From Gemmatimonas phototrophica (GTDB taxonomy: Bacteria > Gemmatimonadota > Gemmatimonadetes > Gemmatimonadales > Gemmatimonadaceae), in assembly GCA_945870175.1 (NCBI GenBank), contig CAMBRJ010000030.1, positions 1 to 13,403 on the forward strand: a DNA stretch of 13,403 nt. Direction: 5' to 3'. Made by a program: the position numbers and the translations under genes. Each line of letters starts with the position of its first letter. Within the stretch, counting starts at the first letter, position 1. The notes beneath the pieces are model-generated. The model was not told where the DNA came from and made no database searches. It saw only the letters and a program-made list of their open reading frames with translations. Shown piece after piece: positions 1-7,991 of the stretch.

Positions 1-875
1 AGCGGCTCATCACGCGAACCCCACTGCCGCGTGAACTTGTGCGTCCCCGATTCCGGCGTGCACCGACCGAAGTTGAACACCGCGAACTGCCGTTCGCACG
101 CACGGCGCATGTACGCGCCGTACAGCGCCATGTTCGGCGCGAGCTTGGAGTATCGGCGCAGCGCCGACGCCCATGAAATCTCCACCTCGCCGCCGTTTTC
201 GATCGCGAATCCCCCGGCGATGGGAACGTCACCCAGATAAGCGACGCCGATCCAGGCGCGGTCGCCCAGCGCATCTGCGAGTCGTTCGAAGAACTCCTGA
301 CCGTGCGCCGGCGAACCGAGATCGCGCATGTGCTCGGAAAACACGCGGTGAAACGCATCTGCCTGATCACGGCCGAAGCGTACCGTCACGCCATCGCGCT
401 CGGCGCGACGAATCTGACTACGCAGCTTGCTGTCGAATCCTTTGAAGGTGGCCTCGTAGTCACCCGCGACCAGATCACACACGACCGTGATCTTCCGCGA
501 CACCAACGTCAGGGCGGTGTCGATGGGCCGCCGCGAACGGAGCTCCACCAACTTCGCACCATTGGCGATGCTGGCTGCGTGGCCGCTCAATGCACGTTGT
601 GCTGTCGCATCGCCCAAGGGCCCGCCGTAACTCACGAAGGGCGAGGAGATGAGATAGTGGCCGAATACCAGCGACCGCACGCGAACCAGCGGTAGCACGC
701 CGACCAGATCATCGCCGCGATACGCCGCCAGATACGGTGTTTCGTGTCCGTAGCTCGCCCGGTATACCTCTCGCCATTCCCACCGGTGAAAGGTGCTGCC
801 ATCCGGAGCGCCTTCCACGAAGCGGTTCCACTCGTCGCCATCAGTTGCGGGCACGATGCGCAGAGTGTCCGTCAT
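1..875 (-). CDS. FemAB-like GNAT-fold protein, XrtA/PEP-CTERM-associated type (C-terminus cut by window edge)
   Basis: I translated this gene from the ATG at 873-875; 291 codons are visible and the reading frame runs off base 1, so the C-terminus is missing (family members are, from memory, somewhat over 300 residues). The basic stretch LRSQIRRAERDGV at residues 151-163, followed by a GNAT-like core, and the FNFGRC..ESG..KF...WG motif from residue 267 match the FemAB-related proteins found in exosortase (XrtA) exopolysaccharide loci. FemAB enzymes transfer amino acids from aminoacyl-tRNA to peptidoglycan precursors; the exact substrate of the XrtA-linked branch is not established. The ATG overlaps the deacetylase stop as ATGA and has no clear Shine-Dalgarno sequence, so it is probably translated by coupling. 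No membrane segment is seen. The family call is fairly sure; the reaction is unknown. Confidence 0.85.
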   Translation of the reverse strand, partial: MTDTLRIVPATDGDEWNRFVEGAPDGSTFHRWEWREVYRASYGHETPYLAAYRGDDLVGVLPLVRVRSLVFGHYLISSPFVSYGGPLGDATAQRALSGHAASIANGAKLVELRSRRPIDTALTLVSRKITVVCDLVAGDYEATFKGFDSKLRSQIRRAERDGVTVRFGRDQADAFHRVFSEHMRDLGSPAHGQEFFERLADALGDRAWIGVAYLGDVPIAGGFAIENGGEVEISWASALRRYSKLAPNMALYGAYMRRACERQFAVFNFGRCTPESGTHKFTRQWGSRDEP

Positions 876-1774
876 GCGGGCACCGAATTCATCGGCTGCG
901 AGAGCTGCTGAAACGAAGTAAAGCGCCACGTGCGCAACAGCGTGCGCAGTCGCGACTCCGCCACGCGCAGTCCGCGGTAGTGGCGAATCGTCGTGATCGT
1001 GCCGACCGCCAGGCGCGGTTGACCCGGGTCGATCTCCCACGGATGGATATAGAACACCGCGGGTTGTCCGTTGCGAAGCACGGCGCCGAGTCCGCGTTGA
1101 ATCACCCATAACGGCAGTTGGCGAAACCAGCCGCCGCCGGCCACCGGCACGCGCACACCAAGCACCTCCCACACGGCCGGCGGATACTCGGCCAGCGGCC
1201 CTGACTCCGTGTCGAGCATATGCGGATCGCAACGACCACTGGCCGTGCCATAACCGCGACGCGCAATGGGGAAGCGACTCGAGTCGTACGTATAGCCTTC
1301 CTCGACGAGCACACGAGCGGCCCACAGCACATCATCCGTGAGCGAGAACGACGGCGCCCGATAGCCCACCACGGCCACGCCGGCCGCGTCTTCCAGCACC
1401 GCCTTGGCCGTGCGCACGTCCTCGCGGAAGGCCGCCTCGGTGATCGTGGGAATGCGCTGATGCCAGAAGCCGTGCGACGCGACTTCATGGCCGGCGTCGG
1501 CGATCCGACGAATCAGCTGGGGAAAGCGTTGTGCCACCCAGCCGAGCGTGAAGAACGTGCCCAGCGCGCCCGTTTCATGCAGCAGCGCCAGCATGCGATC
1601 GGTGTTGCGCTCCACGCGCGATTCCCGACTGTCCCATGACGACCGGGACACCGTGCGGTCGAACGCGCTGACTTGAAACCAGTCTTCCACATCAACTGTA
1701 AAAACGGGCCGCGCCTGACCGGCCCCGGCAGGACGCGCCATCTCGGCGTGCGTACCGGGGCCAGTAGGCATCAT
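872..1774 (-). CDS. Polysaccharide deacetylase, XrtA/PEP-CTERM-associated family
   Basis: A 300-residue NodB-fold carbohydrate esterase expected to remove acetyl groups from a polysaccharide or its intermediate. The NodB motifs are readable: FTVDVEDWF at 25-33 supplies the metal and catalytic aspartates, SHGFWH at 100-105 gives the two metal-binding histidines, RAPSFS is at 139-144 and YIHPWE, with its histidine, is at 242-247. The DVEDWFQVSAF opening and the late RHYRGL motif are typical of the subfamily in exosortase-linked exopolysaccharide loci. There is no signal peptide or membrane helix, so a cytoplasmic location is likely unless export is unconventional. I chose the first of two adjacent ATGs (1774, then 1771) because it overlaps the citrate synthase stop as ATGA; an in-frame extension upstream is only a shadow of gltA. 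Its own stop overlaps the FemAB-like start the same way. Confidence 0.93.
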   Translation of the reverse strand: MMPTGPGTHAEMARPAGAGQARPVFTVDVEDWFQVSAFDRTVSRSSWDSRESRVERNTDRMLALLHETGALGTFFTLGWVAQRFPQLIRRIADAGHEVASHGFWHQRIPTITEAAFREDVRTAKAVLEDAAGVAVVGYRAPSFSLTDDVLWAARVLVEEGYTYDSSRFPIARRGYGTASGRCDPHMLDTESGPLAEYPPAVWEVLGVRVPVAGGGWFRQLPLWVIQRGLGAVLRNGQPAVFYIHPWEIDPGQPRLAVGTITTIRHYRGLRVAESRLRTLLRTWRFTSFQQLSQPMNSVPA

Positions 1775-3150
1775 TTGCGAATGCTGTCCTTGCGCGCACG
1801 CGGGAACTTGTCGCTGAGCTGATCGGTGTACTGGCGCTCGCCTTCGCCCACATAGATCTGCCGCGGGCGCGCGATCTTCTGCTCCTTGTCCAGAATCATC
1901 TCTTCCCACTGCGCCATCCAGCCAGACACGCGGGCCACGGCGAAGAGCACGGTGAAGAAGTCCGTCGGGAATGCCATGGAGCGGTAGATCAGCCCCGTGT
2001 AGAAGTCGACATTCGGGTACAGCTTGCGGGCAATGAAGTAATCGTCGCTCAGGGCAATGCGCTCGAGCTCCAGCGCGATCTCGAGGTCCTTGTCCATGCC
2101 GACCTGCGCAAACACCTCATCGGCCAGCTTCTTCACGATACGGGCGCGCGGGTCGTAGCTCTTGTACACGCGGTGACCGAAGCCCATGAGGCGATGTTCG
2201 CCCTTGCCGCTCTTCACTGACTCGATGAACGCGGGGATGTTCTTCTTGTCGCCGATGTCGCTGATCATGCGCAACACCGCTTCGTTGGCCCCACCGTGCA
2301 GCGGGCCGAACAGTGCCGCGATGCCGCCGGCAACCGCCGAGAACGGGTCGACACCAGACGAGCCGATCGCGCGCACGGCGCTCGTGCTGCAATTCTGTTC
2401 GTGGTCGGCGTGAAGGATGAACAGCACTTCCAGCGCCTTCACGAACACCGGGTTCGCTTCGTACTTGGGCTCCGACATCCGCGCGATCATCGACAGGAAG
2501 TTCTCGGTATAGCCGAGATCGTTGTCGGGATAGATGAACGGCAGGCCCTTTACGTGGCGATACGCGAACGCGGCGATCGTGGGCAGCTTCGCCATGAGGC
2601 GAATCATGGAGATGTAGCGCTGCTGAGGATCGTGAATATCGCGCGCCTGCGGATAGAAGCTCGAGAGGGCGGCCGTGGCGCTGCACATCATCGACATGGG
2701 GTGCGCGTCGTATCGGAACCCCTCCAGGAACTTCCGGATATTCTCGTGCACGTACGTGTGGTACGTGATGTCGTGCACCCACGTGTCGTACTGCCCCTGA
2801 TTCGGCAGCTCGCCGTGACGCAGCAGGTAGGCGACCTCGAGGAACGTCGCGTTCTCTGCGAGTTGCTCGATGGGATAGCCGCGATAGCGCAGAATGCCCT
2901 TGTCGCCGTCAATGAACGTGATCGCGCTACGGCACGATGCGGTGTTCATGAACGCGGGATCGTAGGACAGCATGCCGAACTCGCCCGGCTCGCGCTTGAC
3001 GGCGCGCAGATCCATGGCACGCACGTACGTGTCGCCTTCGGGCCCTTCGGTACGGACTGTCGCGCTGTAGCTGCTTCCGGTCCGGCTGTCGCGGATCTCG
3101 AGGGCGTCGGCGGCGGCCGTGGCGGGGGTGGGTGTGCTGGACTGACTCAT
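1771..3150 (-). CDS. gltA: Citrate synthase (type II-like, about 459 aa)
   Basis: Condenses acetyl-CoA with oxaloacetate to citrate, the entry step of the TCA cycle. All three catalytic residues are visible: His285 in GPLHGGANE, His326 in GFGHRVYK and Asp382 in PNVDFYTG. HADHEQNCST (247-256) and the N-terminal FIDGDKGILRYRGYPI (79-94) are also classic. I start at 3150 because GGAG lies nine bases upstream; two earlier in-frame ATGs (3246 and 3165) have no ribosome-binding site, and the extra residues from 3246 overlap the preceding gene's tail. The length is close to that of bacterial hexameric citrate synthases, with about 20 extra low-complexity residues at the N-terminus. The surprise is its position inside an exopolysaccharide operon, 56 bp after the SGNH-like gene and with a four-base ATGA overlap into the deacetylase. 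A sister 2-methylcitrate synthase is possible but less likely from the motifs. Confidence 0.97.
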   Translation of the reverse strand: MSQSSTPTPATAAADALEIRDSRTGSSYSATVRTEGPEGDTYVRAMDLRAVKREPGEFGMLSYDPAFMNTASCRSAITFIDGDKGILRYRGYPIEQLAENATFLEVAYLLRHGELPNQGQYDTWVHDITYHTYVHENIRKFLEGFRYDAHPMSMMCSATAALSSFYPQARDIHDPQQRYISMIRLMAKLPTIAAFAYRHVKGLPFIYPDNDLGYTENFLSMIARMSEPKYEANPVFVKALEVLFILHADHEQNCSTSAVRAIGSSGVDPFSAVAGGIAALFGPLHGGANEAVLRMISDIGDKKNIPAFIESVKSGKGEHRLMGFGHRVYKSYDPRARIVKKLADEVFAQVGMDKDLEIALELERIALSDDYFIARKLYPNVDFYTGLIYRSMAFPTDFFTVLFAVARVSGWMAQWEEMILDKEQKIARPRQIYVGEGERQYTDQLSDKFPRARKDSIRK

Positions 3151-3159
3151 CGCAAGCGG

Positions 3160-3163
3160 CTCC
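3160..3163 (-). promoter_or_regulatory. Ribosome-binding site that sets the gltA start
   Basis: Read on the minus strand this is GGAG, nine bases before the ATG at 3150. It is the best Shine-Dalgarno match near any in-frame gltA start and decides the choice over 3165 and 3246. It also suggests gltA is initiated on its own rather than by coupling to the gene before it. Confidence 0.65.
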
Positions 3164-3206
3164 ATAGGGTGACGATCATCGGGGATCAGAGAAAGATACG
3201 CAGGGT

Positions 3207-4313
3207 TCAGCGGGCGGGGGCGGAGGACGACCGCCCGTCCTGGCACAGCTGGGGCGCCAGCTTCCGGGCGACCTCTGCCCCTACCAGCGCAGCACCGGCG
3301 TCGTTGAAGTGCGTAAAGTCGTTGAACACCGGTATGGTCGATGCCCGCAGTGCGGTGAGTGGATCGACGACCAGCACGCCGGAGTCGGCACCGACCCTTT
3401 GGGTGCGTTCGCCGGCGAGGTCGTCGAATGTGCGAATGGCGGCGCCGGTGTACAACGGGTAGAACCGCTCCCAGGCGCGAAGGAAACGCTGGCTCTCCGC
3501 CGAGGTGACCTCAGCGAACCGATTCCGGTGGATCACAAGCACCGGCTCGACCCCGGCCCGCTTCACATCGCCCACGAGTGCACGGAGGTCACGGTCGAAG
3601 GCGTCGAGTCGGTCGATCGGTACCGTGCCGCGGGCTTCCACTCTCGACCGAGCCCTCATTCGCTTCGTGTCGAGCACGCGGACGAGATCCAGCAATGGGA
3701 GCGGCACTGCCCGCTTGATGGCATCCCGGAACCGAGGTCGCGCGCGGGAACGCCACCGTGATGGGGGCGCCACTGGGGCGTGCAAAGGTGCCGCCGCCGT
3801 CGGCAGTTGCTCGCCGATGTACTGCATGGGCGTCGGGTAGTAGAGCACCGCGCGTGGATGCCGCGGAAGGATGCGTTTCTGGATGTCCTGCCGAACCGTC
3901 GGCAGCGACATTCCGGCGAAGGCGGCGTTGAGCACGAGGATCGGCTGACGGCATTGGGCCGCGAGGCTGGCCTGAAGCTGCTGTGGCCATTCCCCGCCGG
4001 CGCGCTCGTACAGACCGAACGTCTCCGAGGCGCCCGTCGTCACGAACACTATCGCGTCGTCTGGCAGCGGCTGCGGAACCTCCGGACCCCGGAATCCCCA
4101 CGAATTGATGCGAAACTGCCGGAACTGCGTACCCGCGCGGGCGTGCATGCCGAGCGAATCGCGGACGCTCAGTTCGTCAAGCGAGGTTTCGGGTGCACGG
4201 AATGGGACGCCAAACTGCGCCCAGTCGTCGAGGCGAACGGTCAGTTCCAGCGCCGCCGCCCCAACGAGAACGAGGAACATCACCCAGCCGATACGAGTCA
4301 GTCGATCGGCCAT
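3207..4313 (-). CDS. SGNH-like membrane-anchored hydrolase/acyltransferase paired with MBOAT
   Basis: A 368-residue protein with one N-terminal hydrophobic helix (about residues 8-26), then a probable periplasmic SGNH-fold domain. The RINSWGFRG stretch at 68-76 and TTGASETFG at 92-100 resemble the block I region, with Ser96 as candidate nucleophile in a GAS variant of the usual GDS. NDFTHFND at 331-338 supplies the paired Asp332 and His335, so the catalytic triad looks complete. Such proteins commonly sit beside MBOAT acyltransferases, taking an acyl group delivered across the membrane and passing it to the polysaccharide, or acting as esterases. I start at 4313 because that ATG overlaps the MBOAT stop as TGATG; the longer frame to 4415 only runs inside the MBOAT gene. 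A basic, proline-rich stretch lies mid-protein. The fold is likely; transferase versus esterase is open. Confidence 0.8.
   Translation of the reverse strand: MADRLTRIGWVMFLVLVGAAALELTVRLDDWAQFGVPFRAPETSLDELSVRDSLGMHARAGTQFRQFRINSWGFRGPEVPQPLPDDAIVFVTTGASETFGLYERAGGEWPQQLQASLAAQCRQPILVLNAAFAGMSLPTVRQDIQKRILPRHPRAVLYYPTPMQYIGEQLPTAAAPLHAPVAPPSRWRSRARPRFRDAIKRAVPLPLLDLVRVLDTKRMRARSRVEARGTVPIDRLDAFDRDLRALVGDVKRAGVEPVLVIHRNRFAEVTSAESQRFLRAWERFYPLYTGAAIRTFDDLAGERTQRVGADSGVLVVDPLTALRASTIPVFNDFTHFNDAGAALVGAEVARKLAPQLCQDGRSSSAPAR
3211..3237 (-). other. GC-rich inverted repeat at the end of the SGNH-like gene
   Basis: CGGGCGG at 3211-3217 and its exact complement CCGCCCG at 3231-3237 can form a 7-bp stem with a 13-base loop, inside the last ten codons of the gene. 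On the minus strand no T-tract follows, so a standard intrinsic terminator is not supported. It might slow transcription or protect an mRNA end ahead of gltA, or be a chance product of high GC. Confidence 0.35.
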
Positions 4314-5710
4314 CAGAATTGAAAGTAGAGGAACGGTGACGGGCGTGCCGTCACGATCAGCGCCAGGGCGGCTCCGCACACCGCCGCGAGTGATATCCGA
4401 CGGGCCGGCGTCCACTCGTGCTGCATCTCAAACGCATTCGGTCCGCGAAGGCTCCACCAGGCAGCGATGGACATCACTGCGAGAACGAGAGGAAGGGCGA
4501 TGTCCGACTGGGTTGATCCAGCAGTTGGTACGAACATCCGGCGAAGCATGCCGGTGGCCTGCGCGAAGCTGGTCGCTCGGAAGAAAATCCATCCGAACAC
4601 CGCCGCACTGAACATCAGACCTCGCTGCAGCACGATCGGCAGGGCATCCCACGTTCGACGATACACCCGGTAGGTGCACAGCAGCACGCCATGATAGAAA
4701 CCCCAGAACACGAACGTCCACGACGCGCCATGCCACAGCCCGCCGAAGAGCATCGTGAACATCAGGTTGCGGTACGTGAGAATCGTACCGTTCCGGTTCC
4801 CGCCGAGTGGGATATACAGGTAGTCTCGCAGGCAGCTCGAGAGCGAGATATGCCAACGCTCCCAGAAATCCGAGGGATTACGCGCTTGATAGGGCGAATT
4901 GAAATTTTGCGGAATGCGGATGCCGAACAGGAATCCGAGGCCGACCGCCATGGTGCTGTAGCCAGAGAAATCGAACAGCAGCTGAAAGGTGTATCCCAGC
5001 ACGGCAAGCCAGGCACCAACTGACGACAGCTGCTCCCAGTTCGCGAACGACGGGTCGACGAGTGCGGCGAGCGTATCGGCCACCAGGACTTTCTCGATCA
5101 GGCCGATGCAGAAAAACGAAAGACCTCGCCCGATCCATCGGGTCCGGCTGCTGGTGCCAATGTTTTCAAGGTCCGCCTCGATCTGTCGGAATCGCACGAT
5201 CGGGCCGGCTACGAGCTGCGAGAAGAGCGACACGTACGTCGCAAATTCCCAGAGGTTCCTGGTGGGCGTGATCGTCCCGCGATACGCATCGACGATGTAG
5301 CTGATCGTGTGAAACGTGTAGAACGAAATCCCGATCGGCAGAATGATGTTGAGGTGCGGCACCGCGATGTCTGCACCGGCAACGCCGCTGACCGATCTGA
5401 TCGTGTCCAGCGCAAAGTTGGTGTACTTGAAGAATCCGAGCAGGAGCAGATCGACGGCAATCGGGACGATCAGGAACCATTTTCGCTCCCGAGAGCCGAT
5501 AGCGGTCCGGAGCATGCCGAGGCCCGCGCCGAAACTCACCAGCGTGGAAAACGCCATGAGCAGAACGAACCGTGGATCCCACCACCCGTAAAACACATAC
5601 CCGGAGATCGTAAGCCACACATATCGCGACTGCGCATTCGGCAAGAGCCAGAACACCGCGTACACAATGGGCAGAAATGCAAAAATGAACTCGATGCTGT
5701 TGAAAAGCAT
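4313..5710 (-). CDS. MBOAT-family membrane O-acyltransferase (AlgI-like)
   Basis: A 465-residue polytopic inner-membrane protein of the AlgI/DltB/PatA family, which move acyl groups, usually acetyl from acetyl-CoA, across the membrane for polysaccharide O-acylation. Many hydrophobic helices cover the full length. Family hallmarks are the start MLFNSIEFIFAFLP, DFWERWHISLSSCLRDYLYIPLGGN at 281-305 (split here as DFWERWHISLSSC plus LRDYLYIPLGGN), the active-site His327 in GGLWHGASW, and the FLYFQF ending. Length and both conserved histidines (287 and 327) indicate an intact enzyme. The ATG at 5710 follows the kinase stop by six bases, with AGAG upstream as a modest ribosome-binding site. Its stop overlaps the SGNH-like start, so the two are probably made together as one acylation module. 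No alginate genes are present, so alginate is not implied as substrate. Confidence 0.95.
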   Translation of the reverse strand: MLFNSIEFIFAFLPIVYAVFWLLPNAQSRYVWLTISGYVFYGWWDPRFVLLMAFSTLVSFGAGLGMLRTAIGSRERKWFLIVPIAVDLLLLGFFKYTNFALDTIRSVSGVAGADIAVPHLNIILPIGISFYTFHTISYIVDAYRGTITPTRNLWEFATYVSLFSQLVAGPIVRFRQIEADLENIGTSSRTRWIGRGLSFFCIGLIEKVLVADTLAALVDPSFANWEQLSSVGAWLAVLGYTFQLLFDFSGYSTMAVGLGFLFGIRIPQNFNSPYQARNPSDFWERWHISLSSCLRDYLYIPLGGNRNGTILTYRNLMFTMLFGGLWHGASWTFVFWGFYHGVLLCTYRVYRRTWDALPIVLQRGLMFSAAVFGWIFFRATSFAQATGMLRRMFVPTAGSTQSDIALPLVLAVMSIAAWWSLRGPNAFEMQHEWTPARRISLAAVCGAALALIVTARPSPFLYFQF

Positions 5711-5716
5711 GTCGCT

Positions 5717-6544
5717 CTAGACGTGTGGGAGCGAGATCGCAAACGAGAAGGTCGATCCGCACGGAGCCCGTTCGGCATACCGCAGCGTGCTGTGCATCTG
5801 CCCCAGGAGCTGGGCACACAGGCGCAGTCCCAGTCCGGCGCTGGTGACGTCGCCACTCACGTCGAAGGCGCCGTTCACGAAGCGATCGCGAAGCGGAGAC
5901 GGTAGCCCGTTGCCACTGTCGGAGATGGTGAACACGACGACGGACGCCCCGTCGCTGGAAGCCGAAACATCGACCACTCCGCTGTCGGTGAATTTGAGCG
6001 CGTTCGTCACCAGGTTGAGGATCACCCGGTGCATGGCGTCAGGATACCCCAGCCGACGCTCGTCACGCGGTGCACTGCATCGCAGCGCCAGTCCCTTCTC
6101 CTCGGCGATCGGCTGGACCAGCTCGAGAACAGTGCGCAGGGTCTCGCTGATGGAGAACGCCACCGGCGCTTCACCGACCAGCCGCGTTGTGCCGCGTGAC
6201 AGTTCCAACACATCGTCGGCAAGCGCCGACAGCCCGAAGGCGGCGCTGTACACCAGCGACAGCTGGCGCTCTTGAAGCGGCGTGATCGGACCCGAACGTC
6301 CGCTTCGTAGTCGCTCCACCAGGACCAGAATGGAGCTGAGTGGCGAGCGGATGTCGTGCGTGAGCCCCAACAGGAGGTCGTGTGCATGGACGGCGGTAAC
6401 AGATGCCGTTGCCTCGCTGGGACCGTCGAGGACACCGGCGGCCACGACTCGTGCTCCCTCGGCAACGAGCGCGGCGATCGCCTCGTCGCTGACGTCGACG
6501 ATGTTAGTCGGCTGTGCCTGAGAGGGTGTCGCGGCGGAAGCCAT
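5717..6544 (-). CDS. Soluble sensor histidine kinase (HisKA + HATPase_c)
   Basis: A 275-residue kinase with the full transmitter core. The phospho-acceptor is His63 in LTHDIRSPLSS; the N-box is RVILNLVTNALKFT at 173-186 (Asn181), the G1 box DSGNGLP at 209-215 and the G2 box SAGLGLRL at 235-242. Only about 55 residues precede the H-box. They contain no membrane helix and no obvious PAS or GAF domain, so the input is cytoplasmic or comes through a partner protein. I chose the ATG at 6544 because GGAGA lies just upstream; this places the first 41 bases inside the end of the response regulator gene. An earlier in-frame ATG at 6616 has no such support. The neighbouring response regulator is the natural phosphorylation partner, by gene linkage. 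It is not the large GAF-containing PrsK type of PEP-CTERM systems. Confidence 0.9.
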   Translation of the reverse strand: MASAATPSQAQPTNIVDVSDEAIAALVAEGARVVAAGVLDGPSEATASVTAVHAHDLLLGLTHDIRSPLSSILVLVERLRSGRSGPITPLQERQLSLVYSAAFGLSALADDVLELSRGTTRLVGEAPVAFSISETLRTVLELVQPIAEEKGLALRCSAPRDERRLGYPDAMHRVILNLVTNALKFTDSGVVDVSASSDGASVVVFTISDSGNGLPSPLRDRFVNGAFDVSGDVTSAGLGLRLCAQLLGQMHSTLRYAERAPCGSTFSFAISLPHV

Positions 6545-7991
6545 GCTTCTCCATGAGTCGGTAAAGAGTGGTGCGGTCGATACCCGCGAGTCGCGCGGCC
6601 TTCGACATGTTGCCACCGGCCCGTGCGGTGAGACGTGCCAGATACTCTTTTTCGAAGTGCGTGATGAGATTGTCCTTGGCCATGTGGAAGGCCTCGTTCA
6701 TGATCGCGAGCGGTAGCCCCGCGTCCGCCACGGGTCCGGCGTCTTCGTCGTACACGGGAATATCGTTCGGCTCGATGGGGCGACTGCCATCGGCGATCAC
6801 CGCGAGGTGCTCGATCACGTTCTGCAATTCCCGCACGTTGCCGCGCCACGGGCGCGACTGCAGGAACGCGATCGTGTCCGGCGTGAGCTGGGGTGCCGGC
6901 GCACCGCTGGCGCGGTGGCGCTCCCAGGAACGTTTCAGGAAGAACTCGGCCAGCAACGGAATGTCTTCGAGGCGCTTCCGCAGTGGTGGGAGCTTGATCG
7001 GCACCACGCGAAGGCGGTAAAACAGATCTTCGCGAAGCAGGCCCTGCTGTACCGCTTCTTGTGGATCGCGGTTTGTGGCAGAAATGAAGCGCACATCGAC
7101 CACCGCATCCTGCGTTTCGCTGCCCAGGCGTCGTACTACGCCATCCTGCAACACGCGAAGCAACTTTGCCTGTAACGGCATCGTCATCTCGGTGAGCTCG
7201 TCAAGAAAAAGCGTGCCGCCGTTGGCGACTTCCAGCAAGCCGGCCTTGTCGCGATCCGCACCAGTAAAGGCGCCCTTGCGATAGCCGAACATTTCCGATT
7301 CCAGCAGGTTGTCCGGCAGCGCCGCACAGTTGAGAGGCACCAGCTTCCGCGCCGTTCGGCGGCTGTGCCGATGAATGAACTGGGCGATCAGCTCCTTGCC
7401 GGTGCCGCTTTCGCCACTGATCATCACGGAGGCGTCGGTGGCCGCCACCTTCTGGGCGAGCTCGACCGCTTTCTTGAACGACGGTGACACACCCAGCAGC
7501 GCCATCGGCTCACCGGCACCGTTCTGCGTGACCAACGAGGGTTTGATCTGCTCGCGGCTGTCCCTGTTGGCGTGTACGGCATGCGCCGCACGTCCAACCA
7601 ACACCTGAAGATGTGAGGCAGAGAAGGGCTTCGGGAGGTAGTCCCAGGCGCCGGCGCGAAGCGCCTCGATGCTCGACGCGACGCTGGGGTTGCCGGTCAT
7701 CATCACCACGATCGCATCCTTATGGGTCTCGATCGCTGCTTTCAGGACCTCCATACCCGAGATGGGGGCCATGTAGAGGTCGGCCAGAATCAGGTCGAAC
7801 TTGCGACGCCGTACGAGCTCTAGCGCTTCCTCGCCGCGGCCGGCGGTGACCACGGAATGTCCGTCCATCTGCAGGACCGACGCGCATCCCTCCCGAAGCG
7901 TCCGATCATCGTCGGCCACAAGGATGCGGAGGCCTGTACCCTTGTCGGGCACGGCAGTTGCGCTGGAATCGGAGAGGAACGACTCGGTCAT
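6504..7991 (-). CDS. NtrC-type sigma-54-dependent response regulator
   Basis: A 495-residue three-domain activator. The receiver (about 21-135) has the acidic pair Asp27/Asp28, phospho-acceptor Asp71 in LADLYMAP, Thr99 and Lys111 in LPKPF. The AAA+ domain (about 155-395) has Walker A GESGTGKE at 183-190, the sigma-54 contact loop GAFTGA at 230-235, Walker B LFLDE at 251-255 and RPWRGNVREL at 380-389. A Fis-type helix-turn-helix ends the protein (NMSKAARLAG...TTLYRLMEKHGF, 461-485). An intact GAFTGA loop means it should drive RNA polymerase with sigma-54. I start at ATG 7991; the extension to 8171 has an unprotein-like composition and lies in the control region. No clear ribosome-binding site precedes it. 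As first gene of the minus block, it probably regulates this locus. It resembles PrsR-type regulators of PEP-CTERM exopolysaccharide genes, but this identity is inference. Confidence 0.95.
   Translation of the reverse strand: MTESFLSDSSATAVPDKGTGLRILVADDDRTLREGCASVLQMDGHSVVTAGRGEEALELVRRRKFDLILADLYMAPISGMEVLKAAIETHKDAIVVMMTGNPSVASSIEALRAGAWDYLPKPFSASHLQVLVGRAAHAVHANRDSREQIKPSLVTQNGAGEPMALLGVSPSFKKAVELAQKVAATDASVMISGESGTGKELIAQFIHRHSRRTARKLVPLNCAALPDNLLESEMFGYRKGAFTGADRDKAGLLEVANGGTLFLDELTEMTMPLQAKLLRVLQDGVVRRLGSETQDAVVDVRFISATNRDPQEAVQQGLLREDLFYRLRVVPIKLPPLRKRLEDIPLLAEFFLKRSWERHRASGAPAPQLTPDTIAFLQSRPWRGNVRELQNVIEHLAVIADGSRPIEPNDIPVYDEDAGPVADAGLPLAIMNEAFHMAKDNLITHFEKEYLARLTARAGGNMSKAARLAGIDRTTLYRLMEKHGFRRDTLSGTAD
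6549..6552 (-). promoter_or_regulatory. Ribosome-binding site for the histidine kinase inside the regulator gene
   Basis: On the minus strand this reads GGAG, four bases before the kinase ATG at 6544, and it lies within the last codons of the response regulator. The spacing is short but usable. It supports the overlapping start and independent initiation of the kinase. Confidence 0.55.

Noticed and set aside
1775..1909. N-terminal extension of the deacetylase into gltA
   Set aside because: The extra residues are unprotein-like and fully overlap the conserved end of citrate synthase; ATG 1774 makes a clean ATGA junction.
3211..3237. Intrinsic terminator between the SGNH-like gene and gltA
   Set aside because: The 7-bp stem lies within coding sequence and no T-run follows on the minus strand; kept only as an inverted repeat.
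2296..3462. Long plus-strand open frame (388 codons) across gltA
   Set aside because: It is antisense to citrate synthase, whose catalytic motifs are complete. The frame is rich in Arg, His and Ala with no recognisable motif, as expected for a GC-rich shadow.
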